Assembly: GCA_964036045.1 (NCBI GenBank)
Contig: OZ038379.1
Location: 111,236,611 to 111,300,610 of the forward strand
Source: Eutreptiella sp. 'Long Island Sound 2002'
Lineage: Eukaryota > Euglenozoa > Euglenophyceae > Eutreptiales > Eutreptiaceae
Length of the DNA: 64,000 nucleotides
Direction: 5' to 3'
The notes beneath the pieces were generated by a model that searched no databases, was not told the DNA's origin, and saw only the letters and a list, made by a program, of their open reading frames with translations. A program made the translations under genes and the position numbers. Below, piece after piece: positions 33,421 to 43,436 of the stretch. Position 1 is the first letter of the stretch, and every line of letters starts with the position of its first letter.

Positions 33421-34760
33421 CTCTAAGCGAGTGGTCGGCGGAAACCCAAGAGCGTTTCGGCCCATAGTGGAAAATCACAGCTTTTAAAAGGGCCTTGTGG
33501 GTGATAGTGATTTGAGATGCACACGACCCCTGATCAATATTCATGTAGTTTGGGACCTTCACAATCAATTTGTTTGGTGTGCCTATCAATGCCAGTCGTT
33601 CGGAGTATGGATACACACTGTGGCTTGTTGATCGATCGTATATCCAGACCTGCCTCCACTGCCATCGCAGCTTCTCAACCAAACGGGCCAACAAAGCCTC
33701 ACCCATCTGCTCCGAATGGCATTTCCCTGATATTGTTCGTTCCCACCGACCCAAAAACAAGAAAGACACCCCTAGAGTCCAAACATACTCTTTGTTGTGC
33801 TCAGCCCCCCAACACATGTGGACAAGACTATGGAACACATAATAAGCAGCCTGCAAGGCATCATCCGAGTTTCGTTAGTTTGCCCAGTTGCAGCAGAATA
33901 GGGCAGGGATGTACTCCATGAGTAATACAACCATGACTAAGGCAATGGTGGTCCGTTGTCTTTCAGACATCTCGGGATGTGCATCACCGGTGGACGCCTT
34001 AAGGCGCTCCAAGGCCGGCTTATATGAACTAACCAGAACCAAAAAAGTAGCCATAACTCTCTCCATTGAAATAAGCTTGGGATGTGGGCACACCTCCGTA
34101 CCTGAGGGTAGTCTACCTTGTGTCAAGAATACAAACAAAAGGAAAAAGCGCCTGTAGCACACAATAACCGCATACTTATAAGCGTGCCACACCCCGTACA
34201 ACAACGGACATCGGTGAGAGCAAGATGTTAATGGGCATACAACTTGCTGTACATCATCTTACACAAGCGATAGTGGATGTTTTCATCCACGAGGATTGGT
34301 AACACTTTGTTACTCTGCTGCTGCACCTCAACCAACAAGTGGAAGAAAGCTGCCAAATCTGGTTGGGATCCTATGGTGAGGTCCATCAAGAAAAAAGGCT
34401 TCCATTGCAAACTGCGAACACTTGGACTGCATTGCGTTGAAGTAATGGGTGTTGCAGCTGTTACCCACACTCAACGACAAACCAAACAACAAGGGCAAAT
34501 GCAACAGTGTAGAACCATTGCATGGGGGGTGTTTGAAATCGACTTTAGTTGAAGGAACGTTCTGCAAAGCAGTGTTGAACACAAACTCCATAAATCGTGG
34601 TATGAATAAGCATTTGTACACAGAAAAAAATTAAAGCATTGTGGGGTGGTACAAGAGGCAATGCTGGAAACATAGTAAAATATGCGAGTAATAGAGGAAT
34701 TTTGGAACAAGAGCGCTATGGAGAGCGATCTTGGTGCCAATATCCATTGCAAGCATGCCC
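33413..34760 (-). CDS. Multi-exon unknown gene or remnant
   Basis: Several minus-strand frames read as protein and lie in one order. About 34620-34480 gives FMEFVFNTALQNVPSTKVDF. About 34420-34228 gives PILVDENIHYRLCKMMYSK. About 34120-33890 gives PHPKLISMERVMATF and RLKASTGDAHPEMSERQRTT. 33856-33440 gives EYVWTLGVSFLFLGRWERTI, RLVEKLRWQWRQVWIYDRST and IGTPNKLIVKVPNYMNID. T-rich acceptors are visible, but I could not fix all junctions. Composition strongly suggests one gene. No fold is recognised. Confidence 0.35.
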
Positions 34761-35039
34761 GTATTGTGTATGCGACAAGTAAATAACACAACAAAAAAAG
34801 CATGTGAGAGAAATAGGTTATAATGACCCTCTGTAGGTAGATAGGTTAATACATGTTTCGTACACTGTGTGTGATGTATACAACTCTCTGCATCAACGTG
34901 GTACTATGCAGTGACACACCTGTTTCTACACGGCAACCAAACAGTGTGAAAAAAGGGGGATGTATGGACAGTTTTGAAAATGGACCCTCCGGCTCATTTC
35001 CGGCAACCACTCGTGACTCGCTTAGAGCCACCTAAGCAT

Positions 35040-36690
35040 AAACACATCCCCGAATGAGTTTTTGGTCCGGACCCCCCAAAAACCCCCGCCACTTGAAACC
35101 CACTTTTTTGAGGTTTTGAGGGAGGGGGGCGTGGGGGGCGGGGGGGGGCGGGGTCAAATATGTCGAAAAAATGACACCCCCTTCTTTTTGGGTCCAAACT
35201 CATGAATCTTTTGGTTTTTTTTATTGTGAGCTGAAAAAGTGTTTCCGGGTCCCGACTCCATGGGGTTTGTATGGGGTGGAGTGGGACGAGCGCTTACGTA
35301 GTTTATGCACTTTTCGGCCGTTTTTGCTATGTTGGCGTTTTGGCGACCTCGGTGACACCGTGCTACCCACTCTGAGGGGTGTGAGTGGGATGTTGTGACA
35401 CTATATGCCTACCGAGATACGGAAGGGGATTTTTTGCAGTCTGTAGCCTTGCCAAGGTCCGGTCATAAGTCGTGCCAAAGACGCGAAATGACGGTTTCCA
35501 CCAATAATGGCTTACATGAGTGAATGGGCCGGTACACAAGCTGCTTGTGCAGTTTGTCACCATAGGCAGCTCAAAAACCGGAGTTTTTTAAAATTAATTT
35601 GTTAATATTGTGATCACCTAAAATGACCATCCAAGGTACATAAAGCATGTTTTAGGCCGTATTTACGTGTTTTTCACCTTGTTTGGGTATTGGGTGCCAG
35701 AAGAGCGGTCTCAAAAGGGATTGGTACAAAACCTGCCTATGCAGTTTGTCACCCTGGGTGGCTCAAAAATCGAAGTTTTTGAAAATCACCCAGCACAGTT
35801 TGTTAGATCAAAGCTAGGCACGCGTATATAGGGGAAAACGCCACATGCCCCCCCCCCCATTTTGGGCCTTTTTGGGCCTATTCCGGTACCCTACCCCAAG
35901 GGATTCAATTGTTAGTTTAACCCCTTGTGAAATGATTATTTTGTCCAATACACACATCCCCCAATGAGTTTTTGGTCCGGATGCTCCCAGGCTCCCCCCC
36001 ACTTGAAACCCACTTTTGGGGGCTTTTGAGGGAGGTGGGGGGGTGGGTGGTGGGGTCGGGGGTACAAAAGAAAAGACACACCTTTTTGTGGGTCGAAAAT
36101 CATTAAGCTTTTGGTTTTTTTCGAGTTTGAGCCGAAAAAGCTTTTCGGGGTCCCGACTCCATGGGGTTTGTATGGGGCGGAGAGGGACGAGCGCTTCCAC
36201 GGTTTATGCACTTTTCAGTCCTTTTTGCTATGTTGGCGTTTCGGCGACCTCGGTGACCCCGTGCTACCCACTCTGAGGGGTGTGAGTGGGGATGTTGTGA
36301 CAGCATATGCCTATTGGGATACGAAAGCACGTTTTTTGCAGTCTTTAGCCTTGCTTGGGGCCGGTCAAAGCCCGTGCCAAAGACGGTTTGTATGGGGCGG
36401 AGAGGGACGAGCGCTTCCACGGTTTATGCACTTTTCAGTCCTTTTTGCTATGTTGGCGTTTCGGCGACCTCGGTGACCCCGTGCCACCCACTCTGAGGGG
36501 TGTGAGTGGGGACGTTGTGACAGCATATGCCTATTAGGATACAAAAGCACGTTTTTTGCAGTCTCTAGCCTTGGTTGGGGCCGGTCAAAACCCGTGCCAA
36601 AGACGCGAAATAATTGTTTCCACCAATAATGGTGTACATGAGTGAATGGGCCGGTACACAACCTGCTTGTGCGGTTTTTCAATGTGGGCA
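35040..36690. repeat. Large tandem repeat (~0.9-kb unit plus a 215-bp duplication)
   Basis: A block from CCCAATGAGTTTTTGGTCCG to GGGCCGGTACACAA is present at 35045-35560 and again at 35955-36680. Inside the second copy a 215-bp segment (GTTTGTATGGGGCGGAG to GCCAAAGACG) is itself duplicated (36168-36385 and 36387-36600). Every copy carries GACTCCATGGGGTTTGTATG or its derivative and GACCTCGGTGAC. Small frames in it repeat identically and are not genes. Confidence 0.85.
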
Positions 36691-36950
36691 GCTGAAAACT
36701 GGAAGTTTTCGAAACTTATTGGCAATCACTTATAATGACCATCCAAGATACGTAAAGCATGTTTTAGGCCGTATATATGTGTTTTTCACCCCCTTTGGGT
36801 GTTGAGTGGGGGTGGGGGGGGGGGTCCAAACGGGATTGGTACACAACCTGCTAATGCAGTTTATCGCCCCGGGAAGCTCAAAAATCGAAGTTTTTGAAAC
36901 TCTTTTTTTCATACCATGATCGCCTAAAATGACCATCCAAGGTATGTAAG
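36690..36950. repeat. AT-rich satellite, ~190-bp unit (left part)
   Basis: The unit consensus contains AAAATGACCATCCAAGGTA, TAAAGCATGTTTTAGGCC, GTGTTTTTCACC, TTTGGGTATTG, a G run of 8-16, GGATTGGTACACAACCTGC and TCAAAAATCGAAGTTTTTG. The array is interrupted by the GC-rich insertion at about 36950. Confidence 0.85.
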
Positions 36951-36952
36951 AC

Positions 36953-37881
36953 ATGGCGTTGCCAGAGGGACGTGGCTCCCCTGGCCGCACGACGCGGCGG
37001 GGGCCATCCCTGGCCTGGGCCCGCCGGACCGGTGGCCCTCCTGCCTGCGAAAGGCGAGACTTTTCCCCCTCCGGCTGGCGCAAGGAGTGGACCGGGACCT
37101 CCTCGACGAATTTCTGTACCGCCTGTACTGCATGTACTTGGCGGTCCTCGCGGCGCGAATGGCGGCCGGCGCGGGGGATCAGCCGGTCCACGGCGACTCC
37201 CTCTTCCCGGAGCAGCCGCGCCCGCGGCCCCGCAACCCCTACCTCTGGGATGCCTTCGTTGGCCCCATACCGGGGGACGCCGTCCGCCACCAGCCGCGGA
37301 TGCGGCCGGGGGTGCCGCCAGACTGGAGGTGGCCCCAGGACTTCATCCACGACCTGGTCAGGTGGGCCCGGGCACTGGCCTGGGCTCCGGGGCCGGCGGA
37401 GGTCTCCTGGGCCGAGCTGGCCCTGGACTATGAGGCATTCGTGGGGCGGGCGCTTCCGGCCTCTCCGGACCACCGGCTGCGGGGCACTCGCCTGCCGCTG
37501 GAAGAACGAGCCCAAGTCCTGCGCAAGGCGGTGGGGCTGGCGGAGGGCCACTTGGCGGCGGGCGCACTGCTGAGCGGGGCCCCGCTGGCGCGCTGTCGCT
37601 CGCTCCTCCCCCTTGGGGGGCTCGTGTGCGTGGGGCTCTCAGCGCGGCCGTACTTCGCGGCGCGCCACGAGGTCATGCTGCAGCTGATGCGCCTAGCGGC
37701 GCACTGCCGCGACTCGTGGGCCCGGCGCCAGCGGGCACCGGCGCGCATGCGGCCAGAGCACAGTGACCGCTTTCTCATGGATTATTTCCCCCGCCCCCTT
37801 GAGGGGGGGCCTCCCCTGCTGCCTTATGCCCGGCAGCCCCCGCGGGCCCCGGCCCACAGCGTCCCCCTCGCGGCGCCGTAG
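36953..37881 (+). CDS. C-terminal part of a retroelement polyprotein, 5'-truncated
   Basis: The frame is open right from the junction with the satellite (WLPWPHDAAGAIPGLGPP) and continues 308 residues to a TAG. Segments DEFLYRLYCMYLAVLAARMA, VSWAELALDYEAFVGRALPA and SLLPLGGLVCVGLSARPYFA have the look of the helical region that follows the reverse transcriptase in protist retroelements. I recall similar text in algal and dinoflagellate repeats but cannot verify it here. There is no RT catalytic motif, so only the 3' portion is present. The block is far more GC-rich than its surroundings, consistent with insertion of a 5'-truncated copy. Confidence 0.4.
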
Positions 37882-38995
37882 CACAGCCGCCCCCCCGGGG
37901 CGGGCAGCGGCACGCAGGGCGCGCTCTGCTTGGAGCATGGGGCGCCGTCGTGTGCCCGCTGCAGGAGCTCGGGCTGGGGCATCGGCCGCTGCTGCCGGGC
38001 TGCCCACGTAGGCCACGCGGGCCCCTCGGGGGGCTCAGGTTGCCCCGTGGCCCCACCCCACGTCGCGCCGGGCCGCCAGGTGCTTGTCATTGAGACCCGA
38101 CGTGCGGGGGCGGCGGCGTTGTCCTCCTGGCTGAGACGAGCCCGCCCGGCATCACAGGCCCTCCCCAACTCGAGCCCCCCGGCGGCGCGCCGGTGTGTGG
38201 CCCCGCCTAGGGTGCTGGGCACGCGCCCTTCCCCAGCCCTGGGGCCGAACGCCTAAGACCCGCAAAGCGTCAGACGCCTAACCGGGCTAATCGGGGGGTC
38301 CCGGGGGGGGGGCTGTCGCACCGAGCAGCGGGTGGGGGGGAAACAGACCCCGTGTCACCCCAGCCAGCGGGTGGGGGGGGGGCAACAGCCCGAGACCGAC
38401 ACCCCCGGCTCTCTACGCCTGCACGGAGGACGTGGGGGCGCCGCCGGATGGGGGGGCAGCAGGGTCCCCCTCGTCCCGGCCAGCAGGGGGGGGCACAGCA
38501 CCGGGGCCGCCCCCCCCCTCACCCTCCGCAGGAGCGGGGGCCTCAGTGGTGGCCACGATGCGGTAGGACCCCCCCAGCCCCCCCCCCCCCCCCCCCACAG
38601 AGCAACCCTCAGCGTCGCTCCCAGAAGTTTTCAGCCGTATCTCGGCGGCCCTGAGCAGCCGCGCACCGCCGCGGCGGCGTTCCCCTCCGCGGGCGCGACG
38701 ACGGCCCCAACCCACGGCCACCAGGACGGTCGCGGACATGCTGCGCGCGCGCCCGCCTCCCCCACAGGCCGCGGGCGGCGCAGTAGAAGGGGGCTCCCCC
38801 TCCTCTGACCCAGTGGCGGACGCGCCCTTAGCGGCGTCGCCGTCCCAATCCACATTGCCGCCGCGGCGGCAGCACGGCAGGGCCAGCACGGAAGAGATCT
38901 AGTCCCCTCCGGCTCGTCCCTCCTGGCCGCCGTGTAGGCTCAGGCGGGGGGCCTGTAAGGGAGGATACGGGCGCCTGAACTCAACTCGGCCCACC
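37882..38995. other. GC-rich non-coding tail of the inserted block
   Basis: This stretch of very high GC has G runs and C runs up to 18 bases and long but composition-driven open frames in all six frames. It probably represents the 3' untranslated part of the inserted retroelement. It ends at CACCTCCCCGCCCC, a string also found at the satellite boundary near 31450. Confidence 0.4.
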
Positions 38996-40320
38996 TCCCC
39001 GCCCCTCTGCCTTTGTGCATAAACCACTGGACGTTAATCGACGAATGCCGGATTTATGTGTTTTTCACCCTATTTGGATATTTGGCGTGTGGGGAGGGGG
39101 GTGTCAGGGGATTCGTAAACAACTGGCTTCCGCACTTTTTCACCCTAGGTAGCTCAAAAATCGAATTTTTTGACACTTAACTTTAATCACGTAAAACAAC
39201 CATCCAAGATACGTAAAGCATGTTTTACACCGTATTCATGAATTTGTCACATTATTTGGGTATTGAGTGCGGGGGGGGGGGGGGGTCCAAACGCGATTGG
39301 TACACAACCTGCTTGTGCAGCTTTTCAGGTCGGGCACCTCAAAAGTCTAAGTTTTGAAAATTTATTTTTTTGATACCTTGATCACCCAAAATGACCATCC
39401 AAGGAATAGAAAGCATGGTAAAGGCCCTATTAATGGGTTTTTCACCACATTTGGATATTCGGCGGGGCTCTCAAGGGATTGGTATACAACTTGATTATGC
39501 AGTTTTTCACGCTTAGTAGCTCCAAGATCGAACTTTTCGAAGCTCACTTTTAATCACGTAAAATGACCATATAAGATACGTAAAGCATGTTTTGCATTGT
39601 ATTTATCTGTTTTCCACCCTATTTGGGTATTGGGTCGGGGGGGTTGGGATGGGGAGGGGCAAACAGGATTGGTAAACAACCTGCATATGCACAATTTCAA
39701 GCCTATACAGCTCAAAAGTCGACATTTCCGAAACTTTTTTTTTGGATATTGTGAATACCTAAAATGACCATCCAAGATATGCAAAGCATGTTTCAGCCCG
39801 TGTTCATGTAGCTTTTACCGTAATTAGGGTGTGTGTTGCTTGGGGTAGATTCTCTGCGAGGTGGACTTGCCGGAGGGAATAGAATTGATTTTTTTTAGTT
39901 GTGATCACCTAAAATGACCATTCAAGGTATGTAAAGCATTTTTTAGGCCGTATTTAAGTGTTTTTCACCTCATTTGGGTATTGGACAGGGGGGAGGGGTT
40001 CTCACAAGGGATTGTTAAACAACTTGCTTAAGCGGTTTTTCACCCTTCGTAGCTCAAAAATCGAAGTTTTCGAAGCTTATTTTTAATCACATGAAATGAC
40101 CGTCCAAGATACGTCAGGCACGTTTCGGGCTGTATTTATGTGTTTTTCACCCTATTTGGGTATTGAGTGCACGTGGGGGGGGGGGGGTTCCAAACCGGAT
40201 TGGTACACAACCTGCTTGTGCAGTTTTTCACCCCGAGCAGCTGAAAAATCAAAGTTTTTGAAACTAACTTTTTTGATACCGTGATCACCTAAAATGAGCA
40301 TCCAAGGTATGTAAGCATGT
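38995..40320. repeat. AT-rich satellite, ~170-200-bp unit, about 7 copies
   Basis: ATGACCATCCAAG-type landmarks fall at about 39195, 39391, 39562, 39764, 39915, 40096 and 40294. Most units have a G run at the same register. The last unit is cut at about 40320 by the start of the CAG-rich satellite. Confidence 0.9.
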
Positions 40321-40321
40321 T

Positions 40322-41190
40322 TACCGAGCTGGGTTTACCCTGTCGAGGTTTTTCACCACCTTTTAGGGGCCAAGGATGAGCTACACGTTTTAGCAAGCAG
40401 CAGCAGCAGCAGCAGCAGCAGCAAGCAAGCGCTTAAAAAGTCCTTGAGACCACACCGCGGCTCAAAACCGGCATTCGAGTAGCTCAAAACGACCGGGGAG
40501 CCAAGGCGCATCACCACAAACAAGTTTCGTTGCATTTTGAGCCGTCTAGCCCGTTCTACGGCCAATTTAGTGTCCAAAAATGGCCGTTTTTGGGCTGTTT
40601 TCGGCCGTTTTCAGGACGATCGTCCTGAAATTACAGGACGATTGTTGGTTTCTCCAGTAGCCGCTACATTGTGGCTCAAAACCGGCATCCAAGTAGCTCA
40701 AAACGACCCGGAGGCAAACGAGCATCACGGGAAACAAGTTTTGTGCCGTTTCGAGCCGTCTAGCCCGTTTTCTGGCCGATTTAGTGTCCAAAAATGGCCG
40801 TTTTTGGGCTGTTTTCAGGATGATCGTCCTGAAAACTCACAACAATCCTTTGTTTGTCCAGTAGGGGATACAGCGTGGCTCAAAACCGGCATCCAAGTAG
40901 CTCAAAACGACTGGGGAGCAAAGGCACATGACGGCAAACAGGTTTCGTGCCGTCACGAGCCGTCTAGTCCGTTCTATGGCCAATTTGGTATCCAAAAATG
41001 GCCGTTTTTGGGTTGTTTTCAGGACAATTCAGGACGATCGTTGGTTTGTCCAGTAGCCGATTCCAGTCAACGCTGTTGTTCTTGCACAATGATTAGACAA
41101 TCAAATGATTGCAAATGAGTGATGAAGAAGGCATCTTCCGCACCGCTGTGTCTTCCCGTGGTCCATTTGGGGTGAATAATGGGTAGGAGC
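40322..41190. repeat. CAG-rich satellite, left flank of the large insertion
   Basis: It begins at ACCGAGCTGGGTTTACCC and carries the CAGCAGCAG tract (40396-40425). The stretch containing CTCAAAACCGGCATCCAAG is repeated three times (about 40460, 40675 and 40880). A perfect 22-bp palindrome is centred on CGATCG near 40619. It matches the 59.74-64 kb satellite in sequence and orientation up to TCCATTTGGGGTG near 41175, then diverges. Confidence 0.9.
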
Positions 41191-41216
41191 AAGCAGCTCG
41201 CAACACCCGTCAATCC

Positions 41217-41474
41217 ATATGTGCCTTTGTTGCCATGTAGGCTTTCTCATGGCATCCAGGCGGATTGTTATGTACGTACCTTGGTCGCCGTGTAGGCTTT
41301 CTCACGGCAATCAAACTAATATTGACTTTGTCCGATGAGGGAACACAAGTGTTTGTTTGATGAGTGCACTTGCTCCATATGTGCCTTTGTTGCCATGTAG
41401 GCTTTCTCATGGCATCAAAACGTGCTTGTTATGTGGGTACCTTGGTTGCCGTGTAGGCTTTCTCACGGCAATCA
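41217..41474 (+). repeat. Tandem duplication carrying four constant-loop hairpins
   Basis: Two copies (about 41217-41313 and 41377-41474) each contain ATGTGCCTTTG, a hairpin with stem TGCCATG/CATGGCA, then TACCTTGG and a hairpin with stem GCCGTG/CACGGC. All four loops are TAGGCTTTCT. The hairpins lie at 41231-41254, 41287-41308, 41391-41414 and 41446-41471. They precede the RepHel frame and may mark the 5' end of the element. Confidence 0.85.
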
Positions 41475-41615
41475 AGCCATTTCACTTTCCAACGAGGAAC
41501 ACCTACCTATGATGTTTGACATGCTATGGTTAGTTCCCAATTTGTGTCCCTTTATGGACGCTTAGTTGCTTTTTTTTGTCACCATCCTTTGGTGTGGATT
41601 TTATTATTTGGACAC

Positions 41616-42515
41616 ATGCCTACGCCTTCACTGACCGACAAAGATTGTCATGATGTGGCTCGCCTACGGGGATGGAAGTGGGTACGCCAAGACAACCAAG
41701 ACATGAATGCCAAGGCGGTCATGCGGTCGACTTGTGCATCTTGTGGAGAATCCAAGAATGTACGGTTTGATAACATGAAGAAGTTTGGTCCGGGAAAGCA
41801 CAAGTGTTCAAAACAATCTCATCCACAAGGGAAAGAGGATAATGCGAAAGCAAAAGACGGTCGCCCATCCGTCAGCACGCTGCATTGCAATCAACTTGCG
41901 GCCGAATATGGATGTGATTGGTTGGGGGTGCTTGTGGACAACGTCGTGCATGTAGACGACTCCCTCATTTCCTCAATTTGTGTGATGCGTTGGCAATGTT
42001 GCGGTTGTACCACCAATTTTGATCGTACATACACCATGATGAAGAGTCGAGGCTTTGTTTGCTCCACCTGTAACGCATCACAATGTAAGAAGGACAAAAA
42101 GCGCGCAGGGAAAGTGGGTGGTGGGGTGGCATCCCGAGAGGACAAGCAGTGGGCAGGGCAAGCGGGCTCTAAGGAGGACAAGCAACGGGCAGGGCAAGCG
42201 GGCTCCAAGGAGAAGAAGCAACGGGTGGGGCAAGCGGGCTCCAAGGAGAAGAAGCAGCGGGCAGGGCAAGCGGGCTCCAAGGAGAACAAGCAGCGGGCGG
42301 GGCAAGCGGGCTCCGAGGAGGACAAGCAGCGGGCAGGGCAAGCGGGCTCCAAGGAGGACAAGCAGCGGGCGGGACAAGCTAGCCCTAAGGAGGACAAGCA
42401 GCGGGCGGGGCAAATGGGAGGCCAAGCAGGCGCTAAGGAGGATAAGCAAAAGGCAGGGCAAGCTCGGGCCGTTCGGCGTGCTTTGAATTATGCACGTGAA
42501 ACTTTGGCAAGCTAG
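41616..42515 (+). CDS. RepHel part 1: zinc-finger N-terminus with 12-residue repeats
   Basis: From the ATG at 41616 (an in-frame ATG at 41526 is also possible) the frame has a CxxC pair (CASCGESKNVRF), then WQCCGCTTNF with a later CSTC pair, i.e. zinc-binding modules. About nine copies of a 12-residue unit EDKQRAGQAGSK follow, encoded by a 36-bp repeat at 42135-42470. The frame ends in TAG at 42513-42515 but continues in the same phase into the next part. Highly charged repeats at this position suggest a flexible linker. Separation by one in-frame stop means it is either a separate protein or the N-terminus of a disrupted RepHel. Confidence 0.7.
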   Translation: MPTPSLTDKDCHDVARLRGWKWVRQDNQDMNAKAVMRSTCASCGESKNVRFDNMKKFGPGKHKCSKQSHPQGKEDNAKAKDGRPSVSTLHCNQLAAEYGCDWLGVLVDNVVHVDDSLISSICVMRWQCCGCTTNFDRTYTMMKSRGFVCSTCNASQCKKDKKRAGKVGGGVASREDKQWAGQAGSKEDKQRAGQAGSKEKKQRVGQAGSKEKKQRAGQAGSKENKQRAGQAGSEEDKQRAGQAGSKEDKQRAGQASPKEDKQRAGQMGGQAGAKEDKQKAGQARAVRRALNYARETLAS

Positions 42516-43436
42516 TCAACGCAAGCCATTCAAAACGTGTGGGAGAGAGGCGATGAGATAGAACCCTCCGGTTCCGTTGTGGATGAAGAAGAGGAAGCCA
42601 TGCTGCAATCGGTTGCAAGCCCATCACCTGATGAGTTTACGGGATCGAAGGTTGGCACATCCCTTGCTCCAACTGTGAGAGGGTTTTGGGAGCAAACGGG
42701 GATGGATAGATTTCCATGTCAACCCGCAGCCAATTTAGAGAGTTGTGAGTCTTTGGAGAGGTTGGTGCGAGCTATCCTGGATGAGAAGGTGGACACCGCG
42801 GATATGGTGGCGTTGGCCAAAGGGTGGCACAAAAAAGTGGGAGTATGCGAAGACATTCATTCTTGCGGGTGTTGCGGAGTGAGGGACTTCCAACAAGTGA
42901 AGGAAGTGGAGGTATCCAAGTTGGATCTTTTAAAGTTGGATTCAGAACAAGTTTCATGGTACCATGGGATTCCCATTGAGTATCGCAAGTATGCTGCGGT
43001 CTTTGAACAGGACACAAGGCTATACTGGTTGCACCATGATCTTGTATCTAATGGTGTAGTGCAATTGTGTAATTCATGTCATCGGAGTTTGTTTCATCCA
43101 AAGAAAGGTCAAGTGCCACCACATGCCATTGCTGGTGGCAAACATTTTGGTAAGCGATGCGCCTTACCGCAGTTAACAGATTTGGAGGAGCGTATGTTGG
43201 GACGAGTGCGGACGACAGTAAACACCGTGAAGCTTGTTAGTGCCAAGAATGGTGCAACATCGCAATGGGGTGTTCGAGGGCATGCCATTTCTGTACCGCA
43301 TGATGGACCCGAAGTGTTGGCTGCACGTCTACCGGATGTAGAGGCTCTTGTGGGTACAAAGGTCATTTTTGTGGGACCGCGCCGTGATGCGGAGGCTATG
43401 CGTCATGATCAACACTGCAAAGAACGAGTAGAGTGA
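42516..43436 (+). CDS. RepHel part 2: DUF6570-like Helitron N-terminal domain
   Basis: The frame is in phase with part 1. It contains SCGCCGVRDFQ and then LCNSCHRSLFHPKKGQVPPH, KRCALPQLTDLEERMLGRVR and WGVRGHAISVPHDGPEVL. This Cys-pair, P-P-x-A, L-x-x-L-E-E-x-L-x-x-R, G-x-R-G-H series is the conserved region that precedes Rep in Helitron proteins. A TGA at 43434-43436 interrupts directly before IFTPRWDRLVQWLRVLKAIN, the next piece of the same domain, so the stop falls inside a conserved module rather than at a domain border. Confidence 0.75.
   Translation, partial: STQAIQNVWERGDEIEPSGSVVDEEEEAMLQSVASPSPDEFTGSKVGTSLAPTVRGFWEQTGMDRFPCQPAANLESCESLERLVRAILDEKVDTADMVALAKGWHKKVGVCEDIHSCGCCGVRDFQQVKEVEVSKLDLLKLDSEQVSWYHGIPIEYRKYAAVFEQDTRLYWLHHDLVSNGVVQLCNSCHRSLFHPKKGQVPPHAIAGGKHFGKRCALPQLTDLEERMLGRVRTTVNTVKLVSAKNGATSQWGVRGHAISVPHDGPEVLAARLPDVEALVGTKVIFVGPRRDAEAMRHDQHCKERVE

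Noticed and set aside
37930-38889. Several overlapping long frames in the GC-rich block
   Set aside because: Stop codons are rare at this base composition, so all six frames are open. Only the 36953-37881 frame has protein-like, retroelement-like content.
40353-40577. Poly-Leu, poly-Ala and poly-Gln open frames in the CAG satellites (also 59.7-64 kb)
   Set aside because: They are translations of CAG/CTG microsatellite in successive satellite units, with no independent coding signal.
41526-41615. Upstream ATG at 41526 as certain RepHel start
   Set aside because: The 30 extra residues are hydrophobic and unlike Helitron N-termini. The ATG at 41616 is preferred, though not proven.
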